Notes: a model not told the origin generated them from the letters alone. Shown: positions 22,663 to 32,426, counted from the first letter of the stretch. The stretch: DNA of 64,000 bases from an uncultured Actinomyces sp. (GCA_902373545.1 CABKMZ010000002.1:1-64000); one strand, 5' to 3'. Made by a program: numbers and translations.

Positions 22663-24447
22663 CTAGCTCGCAGGGAGTGGGAAGCGAGCCATCACCTTCG
22701 ACGCCAACTCATGGGTTCTGCGTTCGATGTCATCGCTAACCCAAGACGCACGGGTCACTAGTTCGGCGTTTAGCGAGAGCCCATTTCGGTACCCGATGTA
22801 GCGACCCTTCGAGTCCTGACGATCCCGCTTCTCTAAGAACGACTTATTCCCGAGATTGCTGTTGTAGGCAGTGATCGTGAGATTGCCGAGTCTGTGCTTG
22901 TACTCTTCCTGCACCTTGTGAGCGACGTCCGCCCCACCGAGCATCTCAGTCCAAGCGGCCGGCAGATTCTCTCCCTGGGGAAGAATGTGTTCGATAGTCC
23001 ACACAAAGCGGTTCTTCTCTTGACGCCACAGGTCGACTCTCGTCTCCTTGGTCATCGCATCCTCGGCCAGAGTGGCGAGAATGAACCGGGTGATGTCGGT
23101 GTTCTCTTCGTAGATGCGCCCCATGAGGCGCGAACGGAACTCCTCGTCGGAGGCTGACGCTTCACGCAGCCTCTCGGCAACGATGGCCACAACCGCTTCA
23201 CCCCGAGCATTCTTGAGAGCTTCGATGAGCGTCATGAAGATCTTGGCCAAGGCGTAGGTCTGCGGATAGCCCGTGAGGTTTCGGCGGACGAAGAAGCTCG
23301 TAAGCAGGTCGGTAACGACTTCGACATGAGCATCTTCCAAGCCGATCTCAGCTTGCTTTTCCATCAACCACATCAGCAGGACATATGACGGGGCACCTTG
23401 GGCCCTCATGAGCCTCTGGAAGGCCCGGTCCAGCGTCGTTGGCTGATCGATCTCCGAAACACAGTTGATGCGTCCATACGTCTTGCTCGCTGCGACGAGT
23501 GCCGCAACGACCTCTGATAGCTCCGACTGCAGAAGCTTCTCGTAGATACGGATCAGATTGGACTTGGTCGCAACGGTTGCGTTCGCAATCTCCGGCAACT
23601 CAGCCTTGAAGGCGTTGTAGTAGTGACGCAGAAAGCGCTCTTGGGTGGAGTAGCTATCTCCGAGGTTCGACAGCATCTCGTTCCAGTGTCTGAACGCCTG
23701 ATCAACATTCATGATCTGTTTCTTCTCGGACTCTGCGAGAAGGTGATTCTTGATCAGGTCCACCGGGGACAGAGGCATGCCTCGGTTGTTGAGTGACTCA
23801 AAGAGGACGAAGGCGTCCGCGTGGCTTGCAACCTCAATCTTCACCATGACGGCCTTCAGGGCCGCCTCGTGAACCCTGAGCGCAGCTTCCGTCTGAGTCA
23901 CGCCTTCCGTCTCGGCCAGATTGAGAATGGCAGTGCGAAAGTACTGGTAGCACTTGGCAATACGCCGACTGGGGAAGTAGGGCTTCCACTCGCCTTCGAT
24001 TGGCAGCCCGGCATCTTGGAGCACCTTCCGATAGTCGAAGAGGTTGAGACCCTGCTTCTGCGGAGTAACTCTCGGCAGCCCGTCAGACTTCCGAACAAGG
24101 AGGCGTCCAAGGTTGGTGAGGTCCGTGCGAGTGTCGTCGTCCAAATCCTCCCGGCGCTCCTGCAGGAGGGCATACACCGCCGCCAAGAGAATCGTCAATG
24201 TTGTGAGCCGTTGCTGGCCGTCCACCACCTGAAGGATGTTGCCCTCAAGCGTGTCCGTCGTCTGATCCAGCGTGATGATCGTGCCTAGGAAGTGCGCACC
24301 ATCGGCGTCGACCAAGTCCTCAAAGAGATCTTCCCAATGCGACTTACGCCACGAATACTCACGCTGGTAGGGCGGAATCCGGTAGGAGACGTTTCCCTCG
24401 TGACTGAAGAGGGTGTGGACCGGATACTGGTTGGCCGACTTGATCAT
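22663..24447 (-). CDS. DUF262/DUF1524 protein (GmrSD-type restriction)
   Basis: 594 residues. The N-terminal DUF262 domain has IPPYQREYSWRKSHWEDL and the ParB-like VDGQQRLTTLTILL motif at about 75-88. The C-terminal DUF1524 domain contains WTIEHILPQ (about 485) and HRLGNLTITAYNSNLGNKSF, an HNH-type nuclease signature. Fused GmrS-GmrD proteins cleave glucosylated hydroxymethylcytosine DNA of phages. It lies upstream of mod with about 120 bases between, in the same direction, but probably has its own promoter. Eleven bases separate its start from the ychF stop. Confidence 0.85.
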   Translation of the reverse strand: MIKSANQYPVHTLFSHEGNVSYRIPPYQREYSWRKSHWEDLFEDLVDADGAHFLGTIITLDQTTDTLEGNILQVVDGQQRLTTLTILLAAVYALLQERREDLDDDTRTDLTNLGRLLVRKSDGLPRVTPQKQGLNLFDYRKVLQDAGLPIEGEWKPYFPSRRIAKCYQYFRTAILNLAETEGVTQTEAALRVHEAALKAVMVKIEVASHADAFVLFESLNNRGMPLSPVDLIKNHLLAESEKKQIMNVDQAFRHWNEMLSNLGDSYSTQERFLRHYYNAFKAELPEIANATVATKSNLIRIYEKLLQSELSEVVAALVAASKTYGRINCVSEIDQPTTLDRAFQRLMRAQGAPSYVLLMWLMEKQAEIGLEDAHVEVVTDLLTSFFVRRNLTGYPQTYALAKIFMTLIEALKNARGEAVVAIVAERLREASASDEEFRSRLMGRIYEENTDITRFILATLAEDAMTKETRVDLWRQEKNRFVWTIEHILPQGENLPAAWTEMLGGADVAHKVQEEYKHRLGNLTITAYNSNLGNKSFLEKRDRQDSKGRYIGYRNGLSLNAELVTRASWVSDDIERRTHELASKVMARFPLPAS

Positions 24448-24458
24448 TCCTCATCTCC

Positions 24459-25559
24459 CTACTTCTTGCCACCAGACGTTAGTCCAGAACGGAACTCCAC
24501 GACGTCACCGTCGTGCATCACGTAGTCCTTGCCTTCCATGCGGACCTTGCCGGCGGCCTTCGCGGCGGCCATGGAGCCGGCCTCGACCAGGTCGTCGTAG
24601 GAGACGACTTCGGCCTTGATGAAGCCCTTCTCGAAGTCCGTGTGGATGACGCCGGCGGCCTTGGGGGCGGTGTCGCCCTTGTGGATCGTCCAGGCGCGCG
24701 CTTCCTTCTCACCGGCGGTGAGGTAGGTCTGCAGGCCGAGGGTGTCGAAGCCGACGCGGGCCAGCTTGTCCAGGCCGGACTCGTCCTGGCCGGATTCGGC
24801 GAGCATCTCGCGGGCGTCCTCGTCGTCGAGCTCGACCAGCTCGGCCTCGAACTGGGCGTCCAGGAAGATGGCCTCGGCGGGCGCGACGAGGGCGCGCAGC
24901 TCGTCCTTCATCTCCTCGTTGTCCATCTCGGCGGCGTCCATGTTGAACACGAAGATGAAGGGCTTGGAGGTCATGAGCTGGAAGGAACGCAGCGCGTCCT
25001 GGTCCAGCTTGGCGCCCTCGGGGCCGGACAGCAGCTCGCCGCGTTCCAGCAGCTCGAGGGCCGCCCGCGCGGTCTCAAGGACGATCGGCTCGGTCTTCTT
25101 GCCGCGCACCTCCTTCTCGAGGCGCGGGATCTGCTTCTCGACGGTCTGCATGTCGGCGAGAATCAGCTCAGTCTTGATGGTCTCAATGTCCGAGGCCGGG
25201 TCCACCTTGCCGTCGACGTGCACGACGTCGGGGTCCGAGAAGGCGCGCGTGACCTGGCAGATCGCGTCGGCCTCACGGATGTTGGCGAGGAACTGGTTGC
25301 CCAGGCCTTCACCTTCGGACGCGCCGCGCACGATGCCGGCGATGTCCACGAAGGACACGGTGGCGGGCAGGATGCGCTGGGAGCCGAAGATCTCCGCGAG
25401 CTTGTTCAGGCGCGGGTCGGGCAGGGGGACGACGCCGACGTTGGGCTCGATGGTCGCGAAGGGGTAGTTCGCGGCGAGCACGGTCGCGCGGGTCAGGGCG
25501 TTGAACAGGGTGGACTTGCCGACGTTGGGCAGTCCGGCGATACCGATAGTAAGAGACAC
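24459..25559 (-). CDS. ychF: Redox-regulated ATPase/GTPase YchF
   Basis: 366 residues, full length. Obg-family G domain with Walker A GLPNVGKSTLFNALT at the N-terminus, FVDIAGIVRGASEGEGLGN (G3) and FVFNMDAA in place of the usual NKxD, and the C-terminal TGS-like domain ending HDGDVVEFRSGLTSGGKK. YchF binds ribosomes and prefers ATP. This core gene marks the right edge of the defence-rich region. Confidence 0.95.
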   Translation of the reverse strand: MSLTIGIAGLPNVGKSTLFNALTRATVLAANYPFATIEPNVGVVPLPDPRLNKLAEIFGSQRILPATVSFVDIAGIVRGASEGEGLGNQFLANIREADAICQVTRAFSDPDVVHVDGKVDPASDIETIKTELILADMQTVEKQIPRLEKEVRGKKTEPIVLETARAALELLERGELLSGPEGAKLDQDALRSFQLMTSKPFIFVFNMDAAEMDNEEMKDELRALVAPAEAIFLDAQFEAELVELDDEDAREMLAESGQDESGLDKLARVGFDTLGLQTYLTAGEKEARAWTIHKGDTAPKAAGVIHTDFEKGFIKAEVVSYDDLVEAGSMAAAKAAGKVRMEGKDYVMHDGDVVEFRSGLTSGGKK

Positions 25560-25635
25560 GCCCCCATCCTATCCGAGCAGCCCCGGCGACGCGGGCCCCA
25601 CGCGCCACGTCACGCCGACGCGCGGGGCGCTCGGC

Positions 25636-26946
25636 TCACTGCGCGAATTCGACGGGCGCCAGCTGTAAGAAGTCACCGAAGGTGATCGTCACATCATCAG
25701 ACTTCCTGACCCTCACGCCGCGCTCACCGAGCGCATAGAGCCTCGAATAGACAGCATCGCCCTCAGTCTCGCCAAAGCGCGCGGCACCGAACATCTGCGT
25801 CATCGTCTGACATAGTTGCCAGGCGGCAGCCGCCCCCGCGCGCGGCTCAACGCGCGTGCGAGCGGGAGTCGGCGAAATGGTGAGCACCCACTCTCCCCGC
25901 GATGCCTTCTCCTGCGCGATCCAGCCGTCGCCGACCAAGGAGACATCGCGGCCGTCAAACTGCCCCGCAACGCCCCCATTGGCGACAAGAACGTCACGCA
26001 CGGGCACGCCCCTCGCCCACTGGTCCACGATGCCGCACACCTGACCGAAGGCCAGGCCGGTGCGCATAGGAACGGTCTCCACCTCATCACGGGAACCCGC
26101 GGACGGCTCCGGGGACGCGACCTGGGCGGCGAGGTCCCGCAGCTGCGCGAACGTGAGGGCGGGCCGACGATTCTCCTGAGAATCGGGCGCGTACCCCTGC
26201 TCGTTCTCCTCCTCGAACCAGTCGAACTCCTCGATCTCCTCGGGGCTCTCCGAACCGTTCGGGCTCAGGGGCGTGACTGCAAGACCACCGGAAGCCAGCA
26301 TGGGCACGTCGCGCAGGCGCGCGCCGCCCGCCAGCCCGGCGAGCACCCTCCCGAAGCCGAGGGGGAAGCCCGGGGGAAGAAGAACCGTCTCCCCGGTCGC
26401 GTCGCTGGCCAGCTCCACGCCGTCGGCGCTCACCGACGCGGTGAGAACACCGAGGCCGGAGACGCGCAGATCCCACTGGTAGCGGATCTGCGGGCGCCAC
26501 TGCGGCGGCATCATGCCCAGCCCGTCGACCAGGTCGGACATGGAACGGTCGAACTCCGCGTCGAACTGGTCCCAGCACGAGCACATGGTGCACGGCTTCG
26601 ACCTGATGTCGATTTCCTGAATCTCGGGCCCGAGCGCAATCATCCACCGGTAGGGCTTGTACTCGGGTTCCTCCGACTCCAGGTTGTAGTATTCATCGTT
26701 TTCGATGAGCCTGGTATCGCCAAACGACGAGTGGATGGTCGTCCCTCGGACCGACAGAAGCAGGGAACGATCAGGGGTGCGCCACCGAATGTGTGTCTCC
26801 TCCTGCTCAGACCCGCCAATGATGATCGGTTTGACCGGCTCCATCATCTGCGCCGCCTCCAAGATGAACTGGTGGCAATCCTCGCGCGTCATGTCGCGCC
26901 CTACCAGGGCGGCGACGGCGTCGCTCACTCGTTCGATGGGATCCAT
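25636..26946 (-). CDS. Uncharacterised protein, tandem paralogue 1
   Basis: 436 residues from the ATG at 26946, seven bases after GGAGG. I do not recognise the family. It begins MDPIERVSDAVAALVGRD, has a cysteine cluster (CTMCSCWDQFD) near residue 120, LPPGFPLGFGRVLAGLAGGA around 200, an acidic middle region, and a conserved end (FGETEGDAVYSRLYALGERG). No signal peptide or membrane span. Its neighbour at 27143-28474 has the same architecture with roughly 35-40 percent identity by eye. Yet the first ~18 codons and 130 bases of upstream DNA are almost identical, which points to recent exchange. Confidence 0.7.
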   Translation of the reverse strand: MDPIERVSDAVAALVGRDMTREDCHQFILEAAQMMEPVKPIIIGGSEQEETHIRWRTPDRSLLLSVRGTTIHSSFGDTRLIENDEYYNLESEEPEYKPYRWMIALGPEIQEIDIRSKPCTMCSCWDQFDAEFDRSMSDLVDGLGMMPPQWRPQIRYQWDLRVSGLGVLTASVSADGVELASDATGETVLLPPGFPLGFGRVLAGLAGGARLRDVPMLASGGLAVTPLSPNGSESPEEIEEFDWFEEENEQGYAPDSQENRRPALTFAQLRDLAAQVASPEPSAGSRDEVETVPMRTGLAFGQVCGIVDQWARGVPVRDVLVANGGVAGQFDGRDVSLVGDGWIAQEKASRGEWVLTISPTPARTRVEPRAGAAAAWQLCQTMTQMFGAARFGETEGDAVYSRLYALGERGVRVRKSDDVTITFGDFLQLAPVEFAQ

Positions 26947-27074
26947 GCGCAAACCTCCACGTTCGCTTGACAATCAGCGGAGCCCCGCCCCTCACAGCAA
27001 GCTTACCGCAGTGTCAGACGCACGCACGCGGCGGTCTCAGCTGGTGTGGTCGGGCCCTGCCACACGGGGCGCGC
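26893..27074. repeat. 182-bp direct repeat, copy 1 (ispH 3' end, promoter, gene start)
   Basis: This block matches 28421-28602 with offset 1528 and only a few mismatches (for example CGCACGC against CGCGCGC at 27026 and 28554). In copy 2 it spans the 3' end of ispH, the intergenic promoter and the first codons of the paralogue. In copy 1 the ispH part is only a fragment and is not translated as such. Confidence 0.85.
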
Positions 27075-27142
27075 GGGGAGTCGGTCGCGCGGGGGAGGCA
27101 GGGAGAGGGACGAGTGGGAAAGGGAGGAGCGGGAGTGGCGGG

Positions 27143-28474
27143 CTACGCCGACGCGCGGGGGTAGAAGGCCTTCATTTCCTCGAAGTTCCCGAGCCGAAGT
27201 CGCAGCCCGAGGAGGGTGTCGACGGCCAGCGCCCGCTCCCCTGCTGCGAAGAATCGGGTGTAGACGAAATGGCTGGTCGTCTGGCCCGCGAAGGGCGCTC
27301 CAACCATGGCCTTCAGCGCGCCGCTCAGCTCCCAGGCTGCACCCGCGAGCGCCTGGTCGTCAGTCCACGTCTCCCCTTCGGCGGACGAGACGATGATGGC
27401 CCATTCGCCGTTGTGTTCGGGCTGGTAGGCCACCCAATCGGTGCCGACGATCGCCTGCTCGTTGAGGTAGGTGCCGGGCGTCCCGCCGAGCTCGCGCGTC
27501 AGGAGATCAGAGACGGGCGCGCCGCCGAGCCACTGCTGGGCGATCCATTGCAGGTGTTGGGTAGTCAGGCCGGCGCGCATGGGGCTGGCGTTGTCTCGCG
27601 TGGTACGAGGCCTGGGTTTCTCATCAGAATCAGCCTCGGCCAGTGCAACCGCCGTACGCAGGTCGTCGAAGGTGAGGGCGGGGCGTTTGTTGTGCTCGTT
27701 GTCGGGGGCGAACTCGTCCCAGTTGTGCTGCTCCATCCACGCGATCTGTTCCAGAAGATCAGGGGTTTCGCGCCCCGTCAGGCTCGTGGGGCCGGCGGTG
27801 AATCCGCGGGATTCCAGGAAGCGGACGTCGCGCAGGGGTGCTCCTCCTGCCAGGCCCGCGAGGATGCGGCCGATTCCCATTGGGAATCCCGGGGGCAGGG
27901 TGACACAGTCGCCGGTTGCGTCGGAGGAGATCTGGACCCCGTCGACGGTGGCGCGCACCGTGATGACGCCCAGGGAGGTCACGCTCATGTCCCACTGGTA
28001 GATGATCTGGGGGCGCCAGGCGGGCGGGAGCTTCGCCAGATCGTGGGGCAAGGCCTGGAAGACGGGATCGAAGACCTCGTCGAAGAGGTCCCAGTTGTAG
28101 CACAGGCATGCGCACTGCTTGGTCCAGATGTCCCCGGGCTCTGCGGGGCCTGTGAGGATCGTCCAGTGGAAGGGCGCGTCTTGCACGAGGCCCCACTTGA
28201 AGTCGCGGAATTCCTCGTCGTCGGCGTGCTCGGCGTTGACGAAGCTCACCGACACGAGGGGTGTCTCGGGTTCGTGTCCCCCGCTGATCACCAGGGTGCG
28301 CTCGCCGAGGCGCCAGCGCACCTCGCTGCCGCATGTGCCTCCGCCGACGATGACGGGACGAGCGGGTGCCACCAGCTTCGCGGCATCCAGGAGGAACTGG
28401 TGCGCGTCCTCGAGCGTCAGGTCGCGCCCTACCAGGGCGGCGACGGCGTCGCTCACTCGTTCGATGGGATCCAT
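27143..28474 (-). CDS. Uncharacterised protein, tandem paralogue 2
   Basis: 443 residues from the ATG at 28474 (GGAGG seven bases upstream). Same family as 25636-26946: MDPIERVSDAVAALVGRDLT, a cysteine cluster CACLCYNWDLFDEVFD, LPPGFPMGIGRILAGLAGGA, and FAGQTTSHFVYTRFFAAGER near the end. No known domain is apparent to me. It sits directly upstream of ispH, which is probably the ancestral position. Ninety bases separate it from the ispH stop. Confidence 0.7.
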   Translation of the reverse strand: MDPIERVSDAVAALVGRDLTLEDAHQFLLDAAKLVAPARPVIVGGGTCGSEVRWRLGERTLVISGGHEPETPLVSVSFVNAEHADDEEFRDFKWGLVQDAPFHWTILTGPAEPGDIWTKQCACLCYNWDLFDEVFDPVFQALPHDLAKLPPAWRPQIIYQWDMSVTSLGVITVRATVDGVQISSDATGDCVTLPPGFPMGIGRILAGLAGGAPLRDVRFLESRGFTAGPTSLTGRETPDLLEQIAWMEQHNWDEFAPDNEHNKRPALTFDDLRTAVALAEADSDEKPRPRTTRDNASPMRAGLTTQHLQWIAQQWLGGAPVSDLLTRELGGTPGTYLNEQAIVGTDWVAYQPEHNGEWAIIVSSAEGETWTDDQALAGAAWELSGALKAMVGAPFAGQTTSHFVYTRFFAAGERALAVDTLLGLRLRLGNFEEMKAFYPRASA

Positions 28475-28602
28475 GCGCAAACCTCCACGTTCGCTTGACA
28501 ATCAGCGGAGCCCCGCCCCTCACAGCAAGCTTACCGCAGTGTCAGACGCGCGCACGCGGCGGTCTCAGCTGGTGTGGTCGGGCCCTGCCACGCGGGGCGC
28601 GT
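28421..28602. repeat. 182-bp direct repeat, copy 2
   Basis: Partner of 26893-27074. It includes the last codons of ispH (from the stop at 28565 upward), the shared promoter region and the first ~18 codons of the gene at 27143-28474. It is the likely source copy, since ispH is intact here. Confidence 0.85.
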
Positions 28603-29632
28603 GGGGGCGCGCAGGCGCCATGCCGGCCTTCTTGAGGTCGGCGCGCAGGTCGCGCGGCAGCGCGAAGGTCGTCGATTCGGTTTCGGTGCGGGCCACCTCG
28701 ACGGTGGGGAATCCGCGCTCCTGCAGCCATTCGATGACGTCGCGCACGAGGATTTCGGGAACGGACGCACCGGAGGTGAGCCCGACGGTGCGGGCGCCTT
28801 CGAACCAGGACTCCTCGAGTTCCTCCGCCTTGTCGACGCGGTACGCGGACCCCGCCCCGGCCTCGAGCGCGACCTCGACGAGGCGCACGGAGTTCGAGGA
28901 GTTGGCCGAGCCGACGACGACCATGACGTCCACCTGGGGCGCGATGAATTTCACGGCGCCCTGGCGGTTCTGGGTGGCATAGCAGATGTCGTCCGACGGC
29001 GGGTCGATGAGCTGGGGGAAGCGCTGGCGCAGACGGTCCACGGTCTCGCGGGTCTCGTCGACGGAGAGCGTGGTCTGGGAGATCCACACGACGCGCGAGG
29101 GGTCGCGCACGACGACGTTATCGACCTCGTCGGGGGTGCCCACGACCTGGATATGGTCGGGGGCCTCGCCGAAGGTGCCCTCGACCTCCTCGTGGCCCTG
29201 ATGGCCTACCAGGATGATGTCGTAGTCTTCCTTCGCGAAGCGCACGGCCTCGCGGTGCACCTTGGTCACGAGCGGGCAGGTCGCGTCGATCGTGGCGAGG
29301 TGGCGGGTGGCGGCGGCCTCGTGGACGGCCGGGGAGACGCCGTGCGCGGAGAAGACGACGCGGGCGCCCTCGGGCACCTCGTCGGTCTCCTGGACGAAGA
29401 TCGCGCCGCGCTTGGTCAGCGACTCGACGACGAACTTGTTGTGGACGATCTCCTTGCGCACGTAGACGGGCGCGCCGTACAGCTCGAGGGCCTTTTCGAC
29501 GACGTCGACGGCGCGGTCCACGCCGGCGCAGTATCCGCGGGGGGCGGCCAGGAGGATACGGCCGTTACCTTCGCCGTGGGCCTCGGGCAGGGGGGTCTCG
29601 GCGCTGGCGCGCAGGTCGACGTTTTCATTCAT
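28565..29632 (-). CDS. ispH: 4-hydroxy-3-methylbut-2-enyl diphosphate reductase IspH
   Basis: 355 residues. It catalyses the last step of the MEP isoprenoid pathway with a [4Fe-4S] cluster. The three cluster cysteines are visible: [11 protein letters not shown] (Cys35), [14 protein letters not shown] and [13 protein letters not shown]. Catalytic segments [13 protein letters not shown] and [11 protein letters not shown] are also present. N-terminal ~25 residues are a variable extension. Divergent from xseA, as in other Actinobacteria. Confidence 0.96.
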   Translation of the reverse strand: MNENVDLRASAETPLPEAHGEGNGRILLAAPRGYCAGVDRAVDVVEKALELYGAPVYVRKEIVHNKFVVESLTKRGAIFVQETDEVPEGARVVFSAHGVSPAVHEAAATRHLATIDATCPLVTKVHREAVRFAKEDYDIILVGHQGHEEVEGTFGEAPDHIQVVGTPDEVDNVVVRDPSRVVWISQTTLSVDETRETVDRLRQRFPQLIDPPSDDICYATQNRQGAVKFIAPQVDVMVVVGSANSSNSVRLVEVALEAGAGSAYRVDKAEELEESWFEGARTVGLTSGASVPEILVRDVIEWLQERGFPTVEVARTETESTTFALPRDLRADLKKAGMAPARPHAPRVAGPDHTS

Positions 29633-29791
29633 GCGTCAACCCTATCGCCCGGGGCGCTGACCGTGCGCGTGGGCGCGGAAATCCCACATTGGCGCCTCTA
29701 TTGACGAGGCCGGGGCGCGCCCGCGTTGTCGTCTGCCCACACGCGTTGGGGCGGCGGCGCAGATGGGGGCGGCGTGTGGCATCCTGTGTGA

Positions 29792-31102
29792 GTGACCTCG
29801 CCTTACTCTCCCTCCTCGCCCGCAGCCGGGCCCGCATCCGGCACTGCTCCTGCGCAGCCGCCCGCCGCGAAGGCCGCCGACACGACGCGGGATAACCCGT
29901 GGCCGCTGCGCAGGCTGACGGAGAACATCAAGGTGTATGTGGACCGCATGAGCCCCCTGTGGGTGGAGGGCCAGGTCGTCGAGTACAAGGTGCGCCCGGG
30001 CGCGAGAATGCACTTTTTGACGCTGCGCGACCTGGACACGGACACGTCGATGACGGTGACCGCGTGGGCGGGCGTCATGGATTCCACGCCTCTGACGGAG
30101 GGCGCGCGCGTGGTGACGCGCGTCAAGCCCGTGTTTTGGGAGCGTTCGGGTCGCCTGAACCTTCAGGCCGCCGAGATTCACCTCCAGGGTGTGGGCGACC
30201 TGCTCGCCCAGATTGAGGCGCTGCGCGCCCGCCTAGCCGCCGAGGGCCTGTTCTCCGATGCGCGCAAGAAGCCGCTGCCGTTCCTGCCGCGCACGATCGG
30301 GCTGATCTGCGGACGCAATGCGAAGGCGAAGGACGACGTGGTCGTCAACGCATCGGACCGGTGGCCCACCGCGCGCTTCGAGATCCGCGAGGTCGCCGTG
30401 CAGGGAGACCACTGCGTGCCCGAGGTGGGCCGCGCGCTCCTTGAGCTGGACGCCATGGACGAGGTCGACGTCATCGTCATCGCGCGCGGCGGCGGCGCGG
30501 TTGAGGACCTGCTTCCTTTCTCCGAGGAGCGCCTCGTGCGCGCCGTCGCGGACGCACGCACCCCCGTCGTCTCTGCGATCGGCCACGAGGGCGATTCTCC
30601 CCTGCTGGACCTGGCGGCCGACTACCGGGCCTCGACGCCGACGGACGCGGCCCGCCGCATCGTCCCAGACCGCGCCCGCGAGCGCGACGGCGTCACGCAA
30701 GCCGTCTCCCGCATGCGTGGAGCGTTGGCCGGTCGCCTCATGGCGGAGCGCTCTCACCTGTCGCTCCTGACGTCGCGGCCGGTGCTCCAGGGGCCGGGGG
30801 CCATCATCGACGGGCACCGCAGCGCCCTCGACCAGCACGTGACCGCGCTGCGCACGGCGGTCGAGCGCCGCCTGGCGTCGGAGCGCCAGAGCCTGACCCG
30901 TGCACGCGCCACGCTCACCGCCCTGTCCCCGCAGGCGACGCTGGACCGCGGCTACGCGCTGCTCAAGACGCCATCGGGTCAGCTCATCACGTCCTCGGCG
31001 CAGGTCAAGAAGGGCGACCTCATTGAGGGAATCCTCGCCTCTGGCCGCATGGTCGCCCAGGTGGTGGGCGCCACCAATCCGACCCCGCCCGCCGATTCGT
31101 AA
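29792..31102 (+). CDS. xseA: Exodeoxyribonuclease VII large subunit
   Basis: 436 residues from the GTG at 29792; CATCCT six bases upstream would make it leaderless. OB-fold near the N-terminus (SPLWVEGQVVEYKVRPG), then the catalytic domain with LPRTIGLICGRNAKAKDDV, VIVIARGGGAVEDLLPFSEE, ALSAIGHE-like VVSAIGHEGDSPLLDL, and a coiled-coil tail. With XseB it degrades single-stranded DNA. The intergenic space to ispH carries one copy of the GACGAGGCCGGGGC motif (29703-29716). Confidence 0.95.
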   Translation: MTSPYSPSSPAAGPASGTAPAQPPAAKAADTTRDNPWPLRRLTENIKVYVDRMSPLWVEGQVVEYKVRPGARMHFLTLRDLDTDTSMTVTAWAGVMDSTPLTEGARVVTRVKPVFWERSGRLNLQAAEIHLQGVGDLLAQIEALRARLAAEGLFSDARKKPLPFLPRTIGLICGRNAKAKDDVVVNASDRWPTARFEIREVAVQGDHCVPEVGRALLELDAMDEVDVIVIARGGGAVEDLLPFSEERLVRAVADARTPVVSAIGHEGDSPLLDLAADYRASTPTDAARRIVPDRARERDGVTQAVSRMRGALAGRLMAERSHLSLLTSRPVLQGPGAIIDGHRSALDQHVTALRTAVERRLASERQSLTRARATLTALSPQATLDRGYALLKTPSGQLITSSAQVKKGDLIEGILASGRMVAQVVGATNPTPPADS

Positions 31103-31159
31103 CCCGGGACCTGCGCCCCAGCCTCGTCCCACCAATCACCCAAGGTAAGGAAGAACACA

Positions 31160-31390
31160 ATGACCGCGAATGATCAGCTGCCCGATCCTCAGTCCCTCGG
31201 ATACGAGGCAGCGCGCGACGAATTGGTGCGCATCGTCCAGACCCTCGAGGGCGGGCAGGCACCGCTCGAGGACACGCTGTCACTCTGGGAGCGCGGCGAG
31301 GCACTGGCGGCGCGCTGTTCCCAGATCCTGGACGGTGCGCAGGCGCGTCTTTCTGGACTCGCGACGCCCCCGACCCCCGAAGCGCGCTAG
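31160..31390 (+). CDS. xseB: Exodeoxyribonuclease VII small subunit
   Basis: 76 residues, usual length. SLGYEAARDELVRIVQTLEG and APLEDTLSLWERGEALAARC are the conserved helices of XseB. A purine-rich AAGGTAAGGAAG lies upstream of the ATG. It follows xseA by 57 bases, in the same operon. Confidence 0.93.
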   Translation: MTANDQLPDPQSLGYEAARDELVRIVQTLEGGQAPLEDTLSLWERGEALAARCSQILDGAQARLSGLATPPTPEAR

Positions 31391-31433
31391 TCTACATTCT
31401 GTAGATCCGCTCACACGCAGGCGAGGAGACACC

Positions 31434-32369
31434 ATGACGGTGCAATCTGGACCCCACATTCTCGCGATCGGCGAGGCGCTCATCGACGTCGTCATCACGT
31501 ACGAGCAGCCCGACTTCCCCGTTGAGGTCCCAGGTGGCTCTCCCGCGAACGTCGCCCTGACGCTGGGTCGCCTCGGCCGCCCGGTGGCGCTGGCGACCTG
31601 GATCGGTCTGGACGAGCGCGGCCGCCTCATCGACTTCCACATGTACGATTCCGGCGTGCACGTCACCGGGGCCTCGCGCGGTGCCTCGCACACGTCGACG
31701 GCGCTGGCACGCCTGGACGAGTCGGGGGCCGCCTCCTACACCTTCGACCTGGAGTGGGCGCCCACTCCACCAATCACCGTTCCGCCTACCGCTCAGATCA
31801 TCGAGGCGGGCTCGATTTCGGCGATCATCGAGCCGGGCGCCTCCGCCGTTCTTGACGCGCTGACCCGCGGCCGCGAGCACGCGCTCGTGTGCTTCGACCC
31901 GAACGCGCGCCCCTCGATCATGGGCGAACCCGAGGCGGCCCTCGCCTCCCTCGAGCGTTTCATCGCGCTGGCCGACGTCGTCAAGGTCTCGGATGAGGAC
32001 ATCGAGTGGCTGACGGGCGGTGCCCCCATCGACGAGGTCGTGGATCGTTGGCTCGGCATGGGGCCCTCGCTCGTGGTCGTCACGCGAGGCAAGCACGGGA
32101 GCGACATCGCTACGGCCTCGGGCCTGCGTGTCACGAAGACCCCGGGCAACGTCGAGGTCGTCGACACTGTTGGCGCGGGAGACTCCTTCATGGGCGGCAT
32201 CATCGACGCCATGTGGGGCATGGGCCTGCGCGGCGCCGACGCGCGCGAGGCTCTGCGTTCCCTGTCCGAGGAGCAGGTCCGCGCCATTATCGACCGCGCC
32301 AGCGCCGTCTCCGACGTGACCGTGTCACGCAAGGGCGCGAACCCGCCCTGGGCGCACGAACTGTCCTGA
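31434..32369 (+). CDS. PfkB-family carbohydrate kinase (fructokinase-like)
   Basis: 311 residues from the ATG at 31434 with GGCGAGGAG upstream. Ribokinase/PfkB motifs: ILAIGEALIDVV, PGGSPANVALTLGRLGRP near the start and DTVGAGDSFMGGIIDAMWG (about 240-258), holding the catalytic Asp and the anion hole. The GEALID opening and overall length fit fructokinases, but the sugar cannot be fixed from sequence. Probably transcribed apart from xseB. Confidence 0.88.
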   Translation: MTVQSGPHILAIGEALIDVVITYEQPDFPVEVPGGSPANVALTLGRLGRPVALATWIGLDERGRLIDFHMYDSGVHVTGASRGASHTSTALARLDESGAASYTFDLEWAPTPPITVPPTAQIIEAGSISAIIEPGASAVLDALTRGREHALVCFDPNARPSIMGEPEAALASLERFIALADVVKVSDEDIEWLTGGAPIDEVVDRWLGMGPSLVVVTRGKHGSDIATASGLRVTKTPGNVEVVDTVGAGDSFMGGIIDAMWGMGLRGADAREALRSLSEEQVRAIIDRASAVSDVTVSRKGANPPWAHELS

Positions 32370-32393
32370 GGCGACTCCCCCCACCAACGCGAG

Positions 32394-32426
32394 CGAGGCC
32401 GGTCCCCACAGCGGGGTCCGGCCTCG
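32394..32426. terminator. Hairpin between convergent genes
   Basis: CGAGGCCGG at 32394-32402 pairs with CCGGCCTCG at 32418-32426, with TCCCC and GGGG extending the stem inward; a TT follows on the + strand. Located between the convergent kinase and prenyltransferase genes, it could serve both. Another GAGGCCGG-type element. Confidence 0.65.
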
